Shown here in pieces: positions 34,620 to 44,063 of a stretch of DNA of 55,612 nucleotides. The notes beneath the pieces were generated by a model that was not told the origin of the DNA, searched no databases, and saw only the letters and a program-made list of their open reading frames with translations. The stretch is from an uncultured Flavobacteriales bacterium (lineage in GTDB: Bacteria; Bacteroidota; Bacteroidia; Palsa-965): contig CALJIF010000133.1 in assembly GCA_937974275.1 (NCBI GenBank), forward strand, positions 1 through 55,612, in the 5' to 3' direction. Position 1 is the first letter of the stretch, and each line of letters opens with the position of its first letter. The translations under genes and the position numbers were made by a program.

Positions 34620-35357
34620 TTATATCAAATTACTAATTACTCCGTAAAGGCCGATAATTAAAATTAGTAGGAGAACGATTTTCTGAAATACACTTTCCGA
34701 AATTAACCGCAATACGCGCTTGCCGATCCAAGATCCGACAAAGCTGATGACGAGAAGCGGTGCTATCAATATCCATACTTCGCGTGTAACGTATCCTTGA
34801 TTGTAGTACACAACACTTCTGCTGAAGTCAACACCGAAATCGATAAGTGCAGAAGTTGCAATAAATGTTTCCTTTGGAAGTCGGAATGCCGCTAATGTTA
34901 AGCCTCGTATTGCTCCGCCCGTTCCGGTTAATCCTGCAAGAAAACCTGAAACGATGCCGCCTCCAACGGCATTGGCCGTATTGGGTTGGAGTTTGATCTG
35001 CTGAAAAATTAACAGGAACAAACTCACACTAATCAGAACTACGTGTAATGCCAGTTGCAAAAAATCGGATTCTAAATGCTGCGTCAACCATGCGCCGAGC
35101 ATGACCAACACTATTGCGGGAATTCCGATTTTAATGACCAGATCTTTCTGAACACCCTGGCGGAATAATGCAATCTTGGAAACATTACTTGCAACATGAA
35201 AAATGCCGGTTATTCCTAACGCTGTTTTAAAATCGAAAAAGTATGCAGCAATCGGAACAAAGAAGAGCGATGACCCAAAACCTCCAATCGTGCCTATAAT
35301 TTCTGCTACTAATGCCAGCAGCAGAAATACGATCAGCTCTTCGGTAGTCAGCATCAC
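34620..35357 (-). CDS. TauE/SafE-family sulfite/sulfonate exporter-like permease
   Basis: 245 residues, about eight TM helices in two repeated halves. The first half has the GTIGGFGSSLFFVP glycine-rich turn and the second GFLAGLTGTGGAIRG, both family hallmarks. The family moves sulfur-containing or other organic anions; the substrate here is unknown. Only 2 nt separate it from the YdeI-like gene. Confidence 0.92.
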   Translation of the reverse strand: MMLTTEELIVFLLLALVAEIIGTIGGFGSSLFFVPIAAYFFDFKTALGITGIFHVASNVSKIALFRQGVQKDLVIKIGIPAIVLVMLGAWLTQHLESDFLQLALHVVLISVSLFLLIFQQIKLQPNTANAVGGGIVSGFLAGLTGTGGAIRGLTLAAFRLPKETFIATSALIDFGVDFSRSVVYYNQGYVTREVWILIAPLLVISFVGSWIGKRVLRLISESVFQKIVLLLILIIGLYGVISNLI

Positions 35358-35359
35358 GA

Positions 35360-35917
35360 TTATTTGCGGTATTTGTCATTAAGACCAATTCCTTCGGCAA
35401 TGAGTAGTATTGCCTTATCGACACGCTCTTGTTGTGTTGCAGCTCTTTTTGCCGCAACGATATGTTCGATAAACTCTCGCTGCTTAAATGGAGATAAAGC
35501 ATTGAAGGTTTTCAATAATCTATGCTTCTTTAACGCGCTCAGTAAAATTTCAGGGAGCTCGGGAGTGGATTTTTTCTCGGGCTTCAGTTTAATGCCCTTT
35601 TTTTCGTTCGCAATAGCAGCACGCAAATATTCCAACACGCGTTTTTCGTTGACTTTATCATTTGCCGTGAAACGCCATTGCCGCAAGGCTTTGGTCTTAC
35701 CTTCCGAGGCATTGATTAAAACGTTATACGGATCATCGAGAAATGCACCGTTGAAAAACCACAAGGCTACATGCGATTTAAATGCAGCGACACCTACGAT
35801 ATTTTTATTGTCTATCGTGTACACATCGCCGCCCCATTTAATTGCATGTACTAATTCCGTTTTGGCAATGATGGACTTTAATTGGTCCGTAAGTTCATTC
35901 CATTGCGGATTATTCAT
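35360..35917 (-). CDS. YdeI/OmpD-associated family protein
   Basis: 185 residues, soluble. The N-terminal DUF1801 part (about 8-110; AIKWGGDVYTIDNKNIVGVAAFKSHVALWFFNGA) and C-terminal OmdA-type helix pair (about 120-178; ALSPFKQREFIEHIVAAKRA, RVDKAILLIAEG) match the YdeI family. E. coli YdeI has been linked to peptide resistance; in Bacteroidota the role is unknown. It starts 9 nt after the secA stop. Confidence 0.88.
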   Translation of the reverse strand: MNNPQWNELTDQLKSIIAKTELVHAIKWGGDVYTIDNKNIVGVAAFKSHVALWFFNGAFLDDPYNVLINASEGKTKALRQWRFTANDKVNEKRVLEYLRAAIANEKKGIKLKPEKKSTPELPEILLSALKKHRLLKTFNALSPFKQREFIEHIVAAKRAATQQERVDKAILLIAEGIGLNDKYRK

Positions 35918-35926
35918 GACGAGAAA

Positions 35927-38900
35927 TTACTGACCGTGACAGTTCTTGTATTTCTTTCCTGAACCGCATGGGCAAGGATCGTTACGCCCGATTTTCGGAT
36001 CCTGACGAACAACGGTTTCAACCTTACGCGGCTCTTGTGCTGCTTGTGGTGGACCTTGCTGTTGCTGTGGTGCAGAAACTTCTTCACGCGTAGTCTGCAA
36101 TTTCGGCTGAGCCTGTTGCGTTTTACGACGTTCTTCCTGAATCGCAGCTTCTTCCATGTTTCCACCGGAAGGTAACTGCGCTTTCATGAGGAATGAGATA
36201 ATCTCACGATTCGTTTCACTCACCATAAGTTTGAACAACTCGAACGATTCAAACTTATAAATCAACAACGGATCTTTCTGTTCGTAAACCGCGTTTTGTA
36301 CGTTGGTCTTCAAATCATCCATCTCACGCAAATGCTCTTTCCACGCATCATCGATCATGGCAAGGATAGTTCCTTTCTCCATGTTGAGCATTAACTCGCG
36401 TCCGCCGGTTTCGTAAGCGCGCTTAAGATTTGCTACAACCTGCAATGTTTTAATGCCATCACTCACCGGAGTAACAATGTTCTCGTATGTTCCGGATTGT
36501 GTTTCGTACACATTCTTGATAATCGGGAAGGACATGGCAGCCATGCGCTCGCCTTTTTCCTGATAATGGTGCAATGCAGCATCAGCAGTTTTTTCAATCA
36601 GCACCTCTGTGCGCAGACTGTTAAACTCATCTAACGATACCGGTGAATCAATACCGAACACGCGAATTAATTCCAGACGGTATTGGTCAAAATCTCCCGC
36701 ATCTTTTGCTGCTGCGATCTGATCCGCAACATCATTGATCATATTCGAGATGTCGATCTGCAAACGCTCTCCATACAATGCATGGCGACGACGCTTGTAA
36801 ATTACTTCACGCTGCGCGTTCATCACGTCATCATACTCGATTAATCGCTTACGAGTACCGAAGTTGTTTTCTTCTACTTTACGTTGCGCACGTTCAATGG
36901 AATTCGTGATCATGCGGTGCTGAATAACTTCGCCTTCTTTAAGACCCATGCGGTCCATCAGTTTAGCAATACGTTCAGAACCGAATAGACGCATCAAGTC
37001 ATCTTCAAGAGAAACGAAGAACTGAGAAGATCCCGGATCTCCCTGACGACCTGCACGACCGCGCAACTGACGATCCACACGACGCGAATCGTGACGTTCG
37101 GTACCGATAATAGCCAAACCACCCGCTTCTTTAACTCCGGGCCCTAACTTAATATCCGTACCACGACCTGCCATGTTGGTAGCAATGGTTACTGTTCCTG
37201 CTTTACCTGCTTCCGCTACAATGTCCGCTTCTTTCTGGTGCAACTTCGCGTTAAGTACGTTGTGCTTAATATTGCGCAACTTCAACATTCGGCTGAGTAA
37301 CTCAGAAATTTCAACGGATGTTGTACCCACAAGAACAGGACGTCCCTGATCAACACACTTTACAATTTCATCAATTACTGCATTGTATTTTTCACGTTTG
37401 GTTTTGAAAACCAAATCTTCCATGTCTTTACGCTGAATGTTGCGATTGGTTGGAATCGTTACGACATCCAGTTTATAAATACTCCAGAATTCCTGTGCTT
37501 CAGTCTCCGCGGTACCGGTCATACCGGCTAACTTGTGGTACATGCGGAAGTAATTCTGCAAAGTGATCGTCGCATACGTTTGTGTCGCTGCTTCAATCTT
37601 CACATTTTCTTTCGCTTCAATAGCCTGGTGTAACCCGTCGGAATAACGACGACCTTCCAATACACGACCTGTTTGCTCGTCAACAATTTTAACCTTGCCG
37701 TCAGCAACAATGTATTCATCATCACGCTCAAACAAACAGTATGCTTTCAATAACTGTTGCATGGAGTGTACACGTTCCGACTTGATATTATAGTCGCGGA
37801 TGATTTCTTCTTTCTTGATCAAACGCTCTTGGTCGTCCGTGATATTCTTCTCTACTTCATTCAGCTCGATAGACAAGTCAGGAAGAATAAAGAAGTTCGG
37901 ATCTTCGATACTTCCGGATAAGAGATCAATTCCTTTATCGGTAAGTTCGATCGTGTTGTGTTTTTCGTCAATTACAAAATACAACTCCACGTCCACCTTC
38001 GGCATTTCGCGGTTGTTATCTTGCATGTAATAGTTCTCCGTTTTTTGCAAAAGCTGACGAACGCCTTGCTCGGAAAGGAACTTAATTAATGCTTTATTTT
38101 TCGGTAAGGCGCGGTGACAACGCAATAACATCATTCCCGCTTCTTTTTCTTTCTCTTTGTTATTGCTGCTGTCTGCGAATAACTTTTTCGCATCGGCAAT
38201 CAACGTATTCACGTATGTACGTTGCGCAGTTACCAATTTTTCTACACGAGGTTTTAATTCGGTAAACAAGTGGTTGTTGCTGCGTTGTGTTGGACCTGCA
38301 ATAATCAACGGTGTACGCGCATCATCGATTAATACCGAATCCACCTCATCCACAATGGCGAAGTGATGCTTACGTTGCACCAGTTCTTCCGGAGAACGCG
38401 CCATGTTATCACGCAAGTAATCGAAACCAAATTCGTTGTTCGTTCCGTAAGTGATATCAGCTAAATATGCACTGCGACGTTGCGGTGAATTCGGTTCGTG
38501 CAGGTCGATACAATCTACGGTAAGTCCTAGGAATTCGAACAACGGACCATTCCATTCAGCGTCACGTCGTGCAAGGTAATTGTTCACCGTAACCAGATGC
38601 ACACCACGACCGGGAAGCGCATTGAGGTAAACAGGTAATGTTGCAACGAGGGTTTTTCCTTCACCCGTAGCCATTTCAGAAATTTTACCTTGATGCAAAA
38701 CAGTACCACCAATCAACTGCACATCATAATGCACCATGTTCCACACTACTTCTGTGCCGGCAGCCATCCACGAATTTTTCCATGTAGCCTGATCACCGTT
38801 GATCACGACATTTGGTTTGCGGATAGAAAGGTTACGATCGTGATCCGTAGCCTGAACTTTGATTTCCGTGTTTTCCGTAAAACGACGCGCAGTTTCTTTC

Positions 38901-39256
38901 ACCACAGCGAATGCTTCAGGAAGTAATTCCAAAAGGATTTCTTCAATTTTTTTGAGTTGCGCTTTTTCCAACGCATCAATTTCGTTGTAGAGACTTTCCT
39001 GATCGTCGATAGACAGGCCCGGCTGGAGTGCTTCTGCTTTCAGTTTTTCGATTTCCGCAGCTTCATCTTTGATGTATTCGGAAATACGCTGACGAAATTC
39101 CTGCGTCTTATGACGTAACTGGTCGTTCGTTAAGGTTTTATAACTGGCGAAATGCTCATTAATGGCCTCCACATAAGGCATGATCTCTTTCACATCACGC
39201 TCTGATTTGGATCCGCCCATGAGCTTGGCGATACTTTTGGTAATAAAGTCGAACAT
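35927..39256 (-). CDS. secA: Preprotein translocase ATPase SecA
   Basis: 1109 residues from the ATG at 39256 (MFDFITKSIAKLMGG); the frame extends to 39313 but only this start fits SecA N-termini. Walker A EMATGEGKT ends at residue 202, Walker B/DEVDS with DDARTPLI, and LRGRAGRQGDPGSSQF of NBD2 are intact. The C-terminal zinc motif GRNDPCPCGSGKKYKNCHG is at the end. An N-terminal insertion of about 90 residues rich in Glu/Lys, seen in Bacteroidota SecA, makes it longer than E. coli SecA. It drives Sec export, including delivery of the T9SS cargo. A TACATTTG element lies about 45 nt upstream. Confidence 0.97.
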   Translation of the reverse strand: MFDFITKSIAKLMGGSKSERDVKEIMPYVEAINEHFASYKTLTNDQLRHKTQEFRQRISEYIKDEAAEIEKLKAEALQPGLSIDDQESLYNEIDALEKAQLKKIEEILLELLPEAFAVVKETARRFTENTEIKVQATDHDRNLSIRKPNVVINGDQATWKNSWMAAGTEVVWNMVHYDVQLIGGTVLHQGKISEMATGEGKTLVATLPVYLNALPGRGVHLVTVNNYLARRDAEWNGPLFEFLGLTVDCIDLHEPNSPQRRSAYLADITYGTNNEFGFDYLRDNMARSPEELVQRKHHFAIVDEVDSVLIDDARTPLIIAGPTQRSNNHLFTELKPRVEKLVTAQRTYVNTLIADAKKLFADSSNNKEKEKEAGMMLLRCHRALPKNKALIKFLSEQGVRQLLQKTENYYMQDNNREMPKVDVELYFVIDEKHNTIELTDKGIDLLSGSIEDPNFFILPDLSIELNEVEKNITDDQERLIKKEEIIRDYNIKSERVHSMQQLLKAYCLFERDDEYIVADGKVKIVDEQTGRVLEGRRYSDGLHQAIEAKENVKIEAATQTYATITLQNYFRMYHKLAGMTGTAETEAQEFWSIYKLDVVTIPTNRNIQRKDMEDLVFKTKREKYNAVIDEIVKCVDQGRPVLVGTTSVEISELLSRMLKLRNIKHNVLNAKLHQKEADIVAEAGKAGTVTIATNMAGRGTDIKLGPGVKEAGGLAIIGTERHDSRRVDRQLRGRAGRQGDPGSSQFFVSLEDDLMRLFGSERIAKLMDRMGLKEGEVIQHRMITNSIERAQRKVEENNFGTRKRLIEYDDVMNAQREVIYKRRRHALYGERLQIDISNMINDVADQIAAAKDAGDFDQYRLELIRVFGIDSPVSLDEFNSLRTEVLIEKTADAALHHYQEKGERMAAMSFPIIKNVYETQSGTYENIVTPVSDGIKTLQVVANLKRAYETGGRELMLNMEKGTILAMIDDAWKEHLREMDDLKTNVQNAVYEQKDPLLIYKFESFELFKLMVSETNREIISFLMKAQLPSGGNMEEAAIQEERRKTQQAQPKLQTTREEVSAPQQQQGPPQAAQEPRKVETVVRQDPKIGRNDPCPCGSGKKYKNCHGQ

Positions 39257-39300
39257 TCTAAAGCACTTTACGCCCTGCCGGGCTCGATTTTTAAGGATAG

Positions 39301-39308
39301 CAAATGTA
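39301..39308 (-). promoter_or_regulatory. TAnnTTTG -7 element upstream of secA
   Basis: TACATTTG on the minus strand, 44 nt before the secA ATG. No TTG is seen at the -33 spacing, so support is partial. Confidence 0.45.
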
Positions 39309-39400
39309 ATCAATTTCGGGGTGGCGCGAGGCTATTCCGAAGCCGATTACAAGTCAATTATTGTTCCGAATTACAATTACCTGACAGATTAGCAGCAATA

Positions 39401-39422
39401 AAAAACCCCGCATTTGCGGGGC
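39401..39422 (-). terminator. Intrinsic terminator of the DUF2795 gene
   Basis: CCCCGC (39406-39411) pairs with GCGGGG (39416-39421) around an ATTT loop; on the minus strand it is followed by TTTTTT. It begins 19 nt after the DUF2795 stop and separates it from secA. Confidence 0.9.
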
Positions 39423-39440
39423 TTTGAAAATTAAGATCGA

Positions 39441-39662
39441 TTAATACTCGTCTTCGTTGAAGAAGAAGTCTTCTTTAGTCGGATAATCCGGCCAAATTTC
39501 TTCAATGGTTTCATACGCTTCACCTTCGTCTTCAATTTCCTGAAGGTTTTCAATGACTTCCATAGGTGCACCGGAACGGATCGCGTAGTCAATAAGTTCC
39601 TCTTTGGTTGCAGGCCAAGGAGCGTCTTCGAGGTAAGAGGCTAGTTCAAGAGTCCAGTACAT
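39441..39662 (-). CDS. Small DUF2795 protein
   Basis: 73 residues, strongly acidic at the C-terminus (EEIWPDYPTKEDFFFNEDEY). The core LASYLEDAPWPATKEELIDYAIRSGAP matches DUF2795, a small Bacteroidota family of unknown function. It has its own promoter element and terminator, so it is a single-gene transcript with a leader of about 90 nt. Confidence 0.88.
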   Translation of the reverse strand: MYWTLELASYLEDAPWPATKEELIDYAIRSGAPMEVIENLQEIEDEGEAYETIEEIWPDYPTKEDFFFNEDEY

Positions 39663-39755
39663 AACACAAATAGTTTAGAATTGATAATTAAAACGTTACC
39701 GAAAGAAAAATGTTACATGGGTTATTCACCATTTTTCTACAGGTTTATTTTCGTG

Positions 39756-39763
39756 CAAAAGTA
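39756..39763 (-). promoter_or_regulatory. TAnnTTTG -7 element upstream of the DUF2795 gene
   Basis: TACTTTTG on the minus strand, 93 nt before the ATG. The -33 match is weak. The remaining gap to 39882 shows no gene. Confidence 0.45.
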
Positions 39764-39882
39764 GAAATTTCGGTATCGGTTCGACGGTAAACACAAAAAA
39801 ATTACCACATCGTAACAAACTGATAATTAGGGAGTAAGGAAAATGTCAACAATTTTACACTTTGGCATACACGCAAAACGCA

Positions 39883-40437
39883 CTACATACGCGGTTTCCA
39901 AGGTGTTTCGGTGACGTTTAAGCGGTGCGAAAACTGACGACTCAGCATGAATAAGTAGTCGGATAATCGATTCAGATATTTTACGATGAGTGGATCCACC
40001 GAGGCGGTTTCCGTTAAATGAATGACATTTCGTTCTGCACGGCGACAAACACATCGGGCAACATGACAGTGTGACACTGCAGGATGTCCTCCGGGCAGCA
40101 CAAAACTCTTCATTGGAGGGACTTCTTCGTTAATCGCATCAATCGCGCGTTCCAAACCAGCAATATCGGATTCCGCAATTTGTGGCAATTCCATTTTGTT
40201 TTTCTCCGGATCCGCCGCCAACAATGATCCAATGGTAAATAGGCGATCCTGAATTTCAATTAATAACGATAACGTATTTTCATCCGTGGTCTGATCGCGT
40301 AACATTCCGATCCATGAATTCAATTCATCTACCGTTCCGTACGATTCAATACGAATATGATGTTTGGGCACTCGCGTTCCTCCAATAAGAGAAGTCTGTC
40401 CCTGGTCGCCGGTTTTCGTGTAGATTTTGAAAGTCAT
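39883..40437 (-). CDS. Cob(I)alamin adenosyltransferase (PduO type)
   Basis: 184 residues, the PduO-type length. The ATP-binding N-terminus TKTGDQGQTSLIGGTRVPKH is at 7-26, YGTVDELNSWIG at 33-44, PGGHP at 115-119, and ARCVCRRAERNVI at 127-139 carries the conserved Arg/Glu residues. It attaches the adenosyl group to cobalamin to make coenzyme B12. No B12 riboswitch or other B12 gene is seen in the window. It follows the ABC ATPase gene by 51 nt on the same strand. Confidence 0.94.
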   Translation of the reverse strand: MTFKIYTKTGDQGQTSLIGGTRVPKHHIRIESYGTVDELNSWIGMLRDQTTDENTLSLLIEIQDRLFTIGSLLAADPEKNKMELPQIAESDIAGLERAIDAINEEVPPMKSFVLPGGHPAVSHCHVARCVCRRAERNVIHLTETASVDPLIVKYLNRLSDYLFMLSRQFSHRLNVTETPWKPRM

Positions 40438-40488
40438 GGTGCGTAATTAAGATGGATGCGTTGTAAAGAATATTGCTGTATCAACAAC

Positions 40489-41196
40489 TCATGTCTTGCG
40501 AATGTTCGCGTTGAGTTCATCACGTTCCACCAAACCATCTTTCAAACGAACGATGCGGTGTGCGTATTGTGCAATGTCTTCTTCGTGCGTAACAACAATA
40601 ATGGTATTTCCTGCTTCATGAATGGCTGCAAACAACCCCATTATTTCAATGGAAGTTTTCGAATCTAAATTCCCGGTTGGTTCATCTGCAAGAATTATTG
40701 CAGGGTCATTCACTAATGCACGCGCAACGGCCACGCGCTGGCGTTGTCCTCCGGATAATTCATTGGGTTTGTGATGCACACGATCTTTCAAGCCTACTTG
40801 CTCCAATACGCGCATGGCTTTTTCTTTACGTGCAGCGGAAGACATTCCGGCATACACTAATGGCAACATTACATTTTCCAATGCGGTTGATCGTGGCAAC
40901 AAGTTGAATGTCTGAAATACGAAACCGATTTCTTTGTTACGCACTTCCGCCAATTCATCATCGCTCATGCGCGCCACTGATTTACCATTCAATACGTATT
41001 CACCGGCAGATGGCGTATCGAGACAACCTAGCATATTCATCAACGTGGATTTGCCGGAACCAGATGGGCCCATCAGTGCAACGTATTCATTCTTCTTCAC
41101 ATTTAAGGAAACGTCTCGAAGTGCATGAATCGTTTCACTGCCGATGGTGTAGGTTCGGGCAATGTGCGAGATCTTAATGATATTTCCGGTTGTCAT
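40489..41196 (-). CDS. ABC transporter ATP-binding protein (LolD/MacB type)
   Basis: 235 residues: Walker A GPSGSGKST (43-51), signature LSGGQ (147-151), Walker B IILADEPTGNLD (167-178), H-loop H204. The sequence is of the LolD/MacB/FtsE group that works with MacB-FtsX-type permeases in lipoprotein release or export. No permease gene is adjacent, so the partner is encoded elsewhere. A TAACTTTG element lies 4 nt before the ATG. Confidence 0.93.
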   Translation of the reverse strand: MTTGNIIKISHIARTYTIGSETIHALRDVSLNVKKNEYVALMGPSGSGKSTLMNMLGCLDTPSAGEYVLNGKSVARMSDDELAEVRNKEIGFVFQTFNLLPRSTALENVMLPLVYAGMSSAARKEKAMRVLEQVGLKDRVHHKPNELSGGQRQRVAVARALVNDPAIILADEPTGNLDSKTSIEIMGLFAAIHEAGNTIIVVTHEEDIAQYAHRIVRLKDGLVERDELNANIRKT

Positions 41197-41200
41197 ACTG

Positions 41201-41208
41201 CAAAGTTA
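41201..41208 (-). promoter_or_regulatory. TAnnTTTG -7 element 4 nt before the ABC ATPase start
   Basis: TAACTTTG followed by CAGT and the ATG. No -33 TTG at the right spacing. The position implies a leaderless or nearly leaderless mRNA. Confidence 0.5.
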
Positions 41209-41241
41209 GGGTTTAACAAGTTGCTTCAGCGATTTGTTTTA

Positions 41242-42009
41242 TCACCAACGCAATATGAAATGTTCTTTACGTTGTTGCGGTCGTAACATAACAATGCCGA
41301 TATCGAAAAGATCCATGGTGCAATGTAAATCTTCGTCCGCAATGATGCTGTTCCAAGCGCGCTCCATTTCTTCTGACCAATGAATGTCATCAAATACCAA
41401 AACGGATTCATCCTTCAAATAGGGTTTAATCGTTTGATAATAATTGAGGGTTGGTTCGTACCGATGATTACCATCGATAAAGATGAAATCCGGCGATGAC
41501 AGTTGCTGTAGTATTTGCGTTAACCGTTCTTCAAACGATCCGACAACCACACGACATGACAGCTGCATAGCATCAAATCCGCGTTGTGCAACAGCAGCCG
41601 TTTCGGGACAGCCTTCCAAAGTAATCACTGCAGCTGTTGGTTGTGCCTGTTGCAAATACATGGCTGTAACGCCTAATGATGTGCCCAACTCCAAAATGGT
41701 TTGGGGTTGAAAACGTTGGACTAAACGATACAACAGTCGAGCCGTGCGCGCAGGTTTTAGAGAACGTTTTGCAATTGTGCTAATGGCAATGGGTCCCGAG
41801 GTGCCGGTGCCGAAATCGGTTTTATGAATTTGCTGCGTATTGTTCAGACATTCTTCGCGCCAACGCTCTGCTTTGTTTTCACCGGTAATGGGTTGATCAG
41901 GGAAAGTGGTGTTCATCAAATCGAATACAAAGGGCGAATGCACACCGTGCCTGTTCACCGATTGTAATTGATGACGAAGAAATGCTTTGGTTTGAAACAA
42001 CAAACTCAC
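41242..42009 (-). CDS. Class I SAM-dependent methyltransferase
   Basis: 255 residues starting at a GTG (42009) right after the stop of the PorE-like gene. SAM motif I is LELGTSLG (106-113), an acidic residue follows in ITLEGCPE, and FIFIDGNHRYEPTLNYY (176-192) resembles the O-methyltransferase (MT24-like) group. It is cytoplasmic; the substrate is unknown. Zero spacing to the gene upstream suggests translational coupling, but a functional link to the envelope protein is not shown. Confidence 0.85.
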   Translation of the reverse strand: MSLLFQTKAFLRHQLQSVNRHGVHSPFVFDLMNTTFPDQPITGENKAERWREECLNNTQQIHKTDFGTGTSGPIAISTIAKRSLKPARTARLLYRLVQRFQPQTILELGTSLGVTAMYLQQAQPTAAVITLEGCPETAAVAQRGFDAMQLSCRVVVGSFEERLTQILQQLSSPDFIFIDGNHRYEPTLNYYQTIKPYLKDESVLVFDDIHWSEEMERAWNSIIADEDLHCTMDLFDIGIVMLRPQQRKEHFILRW

Positions 42010-43980
42010 CTACAATCCTATAATCTTGAATTCCGTACGACGATTGATCTGTCTGTTCTCGGGAGTATCGTTCGGAACAACGGGTTGTGTATCGCCGTAA
42101 CCTTTGTACGTTAAACGACTAGCATCAATACCATTTGCAACGAGATAATTGTACACCGACTTTGCACGATTTTCGGAAAGTGTCTGGTTCATCTTTTTAT
42201 CACCCACATTATCGGTGTGACCGCTGATTTCAATTTTGATGTTCGGGTTGTTGTTCATGAAAGCAATCAATTTTCCTAACTCTGCTTTCGATTCCGGACG
42301 TAAATCAAACTTCGCAGTTTCGAAGAAGACGTTTTTCAATACCACTTTAGCATTGAGCTCCAGAGGAATCAAAGGCACATCCATTAAGAAAGGTTTGCTT
42401 GGATCTGTGGCTTCTTTCATGAAGAATGTTTCTGAGAAGAAACAATATCCGGGACTGTTAACGTTAAGTGCATAGTTCTTATTAATCGGAAGCACCAACA
42501 AAAATTCGCCGGTAACCGGATCAGATTTGGAACTAATGAAAGTCTTACCCGTTGATACATCAATAAGTTCAAACTCTGCACCCAAAGGTTTTTTTGTTTT
42601 ACTGTTGTATACTTTTCCTTTCATGTACGAAACGCCTTGCGGACGAATAGGCTTGGGCAATTCAAACATGTACATGTCATCGCAACCTAAACCGCCTTCG
42701 CGTGTAGATGAATAATAGGCATACTGTCCACCGGCGTTTACAATCAAACCACTTTCATTTCCTGAAGTGTTAATCGGATATCCCAAGTTTTGCGGTTCGC
42801 CCCAATTGCCTGCAGAATCTCGGCGACACACGTACAAGTCGAGTCCCCCCATACCAATGTGCCCGTCTGATGCGAAGTATAAAGTTTGATTGTCAGGATG
42901 AATGAACACAGCTTCTTCATTGCCCGGCGTATTAATTTTAACACCCAGATTTACCGGTGTGCTCCATTGGTTGTTCGGACCCAATTCCGACATCCAGATA
43001 TCACCATTGCCGTAACCACCTTTACGATTGCTGACGTAGTACAATGTTTTACCATCGCTGGAAAAAGAAGGTTGAGTTTCCCAGCTCGCAGTATTCAACG
43101 GCGCACCAACGTTGGCAGGACGGCTCCATTGCCCATCCACTTTTTTAGAAAAGAAAATATCACAACTTCCAAATCCTTGTCGCCCTGCACCATAACCATC
43201 ATAACCTTCGCATGCAGCAAAAAATAAAAAACGTCCGTCTGCAGATAGGGAAGGAGCGCCTTCGTTGGTTGGTGTATTAATCGGAGGTCCTAATGCTTTC
43301 GCCAGAGACCATGTTCCGTCCGATTGCTGATAGCTGATGTAAAAATCTTCCTGAGAGCGTTGTTTAGCGCCGGTTTTAGGATCAACAACAATTTCATTGC
43401 GTGTAAACAAGAACGTACTTTCATCGGCCGTGATGTTCGGAAAGTATTCACATTCTTTCGAATTAATCATATTGCCCATGTTCACGGGTTTAAACGGAAC
43501 AGGATTAGCCATAGCACGAATAGCGAAATCGCACGACTTAATTCCGTTCTCTGCTTGCTCAATATCCATGGGCTTTGTGGAGCTTCGTTTCATGGACAAG
43601 AACATTTCGTAATCTTTTTTAGCATCCTCGTATTTGCCGAGTTTTAATTCCGCATTAGCGCAATCGAGGTACGAGTAATACGAGAACTTAGGATTTAATG
43701 CGAATGCTTTTTTGTATTCATCAACAGCCTTTTGCCATTCTTGCTTGGCATTGTGAATATCCGCCTGCAACAAATAACACTCAATGAAGTTCGGATCGGC
43801 GTCTTTCGCTTTTTGCAATTCGGCAATAGCTAAGTCAAATTGATAGTACGCGAGATAACTTTCGGCTTGCTTATACGCCTTCACTGCTTTTTTATTGGTA
43901 GAGCTGTATTGTGCAGGTGGCTGAGCTTTGCAGGAGAAGGCAAATGCGATGAGAAAACCGAATACAAAAAAACGTGTCAT
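42010..43980 (-). CDS. PorE-like lipoprotein: TPR, PD40 propeller, CRD and OmpA domains
   Basis: 656 residues from the ATG at 43980, which begins a lipoprotein signal ending at FSC (Cys17); an upstream ATG at 44010 is less likely. In order: TPR repeats (about 25-135; YLAYYQFDLAIAELQKA), a WD40-like PD40 propeller (about 165-430, with repeated LYFASDG/YYVSNRKGG blades), a carboxypeptidase-regulatory-like domain (about 445-530), and an OmpA peptidoglycan-binding domain (about 540-656; ISGHTDNVGD, LSENRAKSVYNYL). This is the architecture of PorE of the T9SS, which ties the trans-envelope complex to peptidoglycan. Several paralogues with this layout exist per genome, so PorE itself is not certain. 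Confidence 0.88.
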   Translation of the reverse strand: MTRFFVFGFLIAFAFSCKAQPPAQYSSTNKKAVKAYKQAESYLAYYQFDLAIAELQKAKDADPNFIECYLLQADIHNAKQEWQKAVDEYKKAFALNPKFSYYSYLDCANAELKLGKYEDAKKDYEMFLSMKRSSTKPMDIEQAENGIKSCDFAIRAMANPVPFKPVNMGNMINSKECEYFPNITADESTFLFTRNEIVVDPKTGAKQRSQEDFYISYQQSDGTWSLAKALGPPINTPTNEGAPSLSADGRFLFFAACEGYDGYGAGRQGFGSCDIFFSKKVDGQWSRPANVGAPLNTASWETQPSFSSDGKTLYYVSNRKGGYGNGDIWMSELGPNNQWSTPVNLGVKINTPGNEEAVFIHPDNQTLYFASDGHIGMGGLDLYVCRRDSAGNWGEPQNLGYPINTSGNESGLIVNAGGQYAYYSSTREGGLGCDDMYMFELPKPIRPQGVSYMKGKVYNSKTKKPLGAEFELIDVSTGKTFISSKSDPVTGEFLLVLPINKNYALNVNSPGYCFFSETFFMKEATDPSKPFLMDVPLIPLELNAKVVLKNVFFETAKFDLRPESKAELGKLIAFMNNNPNIKIEISGHTDNVGDKKMNQTLSENRAKSVYNYLVANGIDASRLTYKGYGDTQPVVPNDTPENRQINRRTEFKIIGL

Positions 43981-44063
43981 TGTGGTGATATTTCTTAGGG
44001 TATAATGCATGTTCTTAAAACAAGATACAATTTTCGTGCAGAATTTAGTCGGAGACCTGTCCG

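Noticed and set aside
39257..39313. Extended SecA start
   Set aside because: The extra residues do not resemble any SecA N-terminus, and MFDFITKSIAKLMGG is the natural start.
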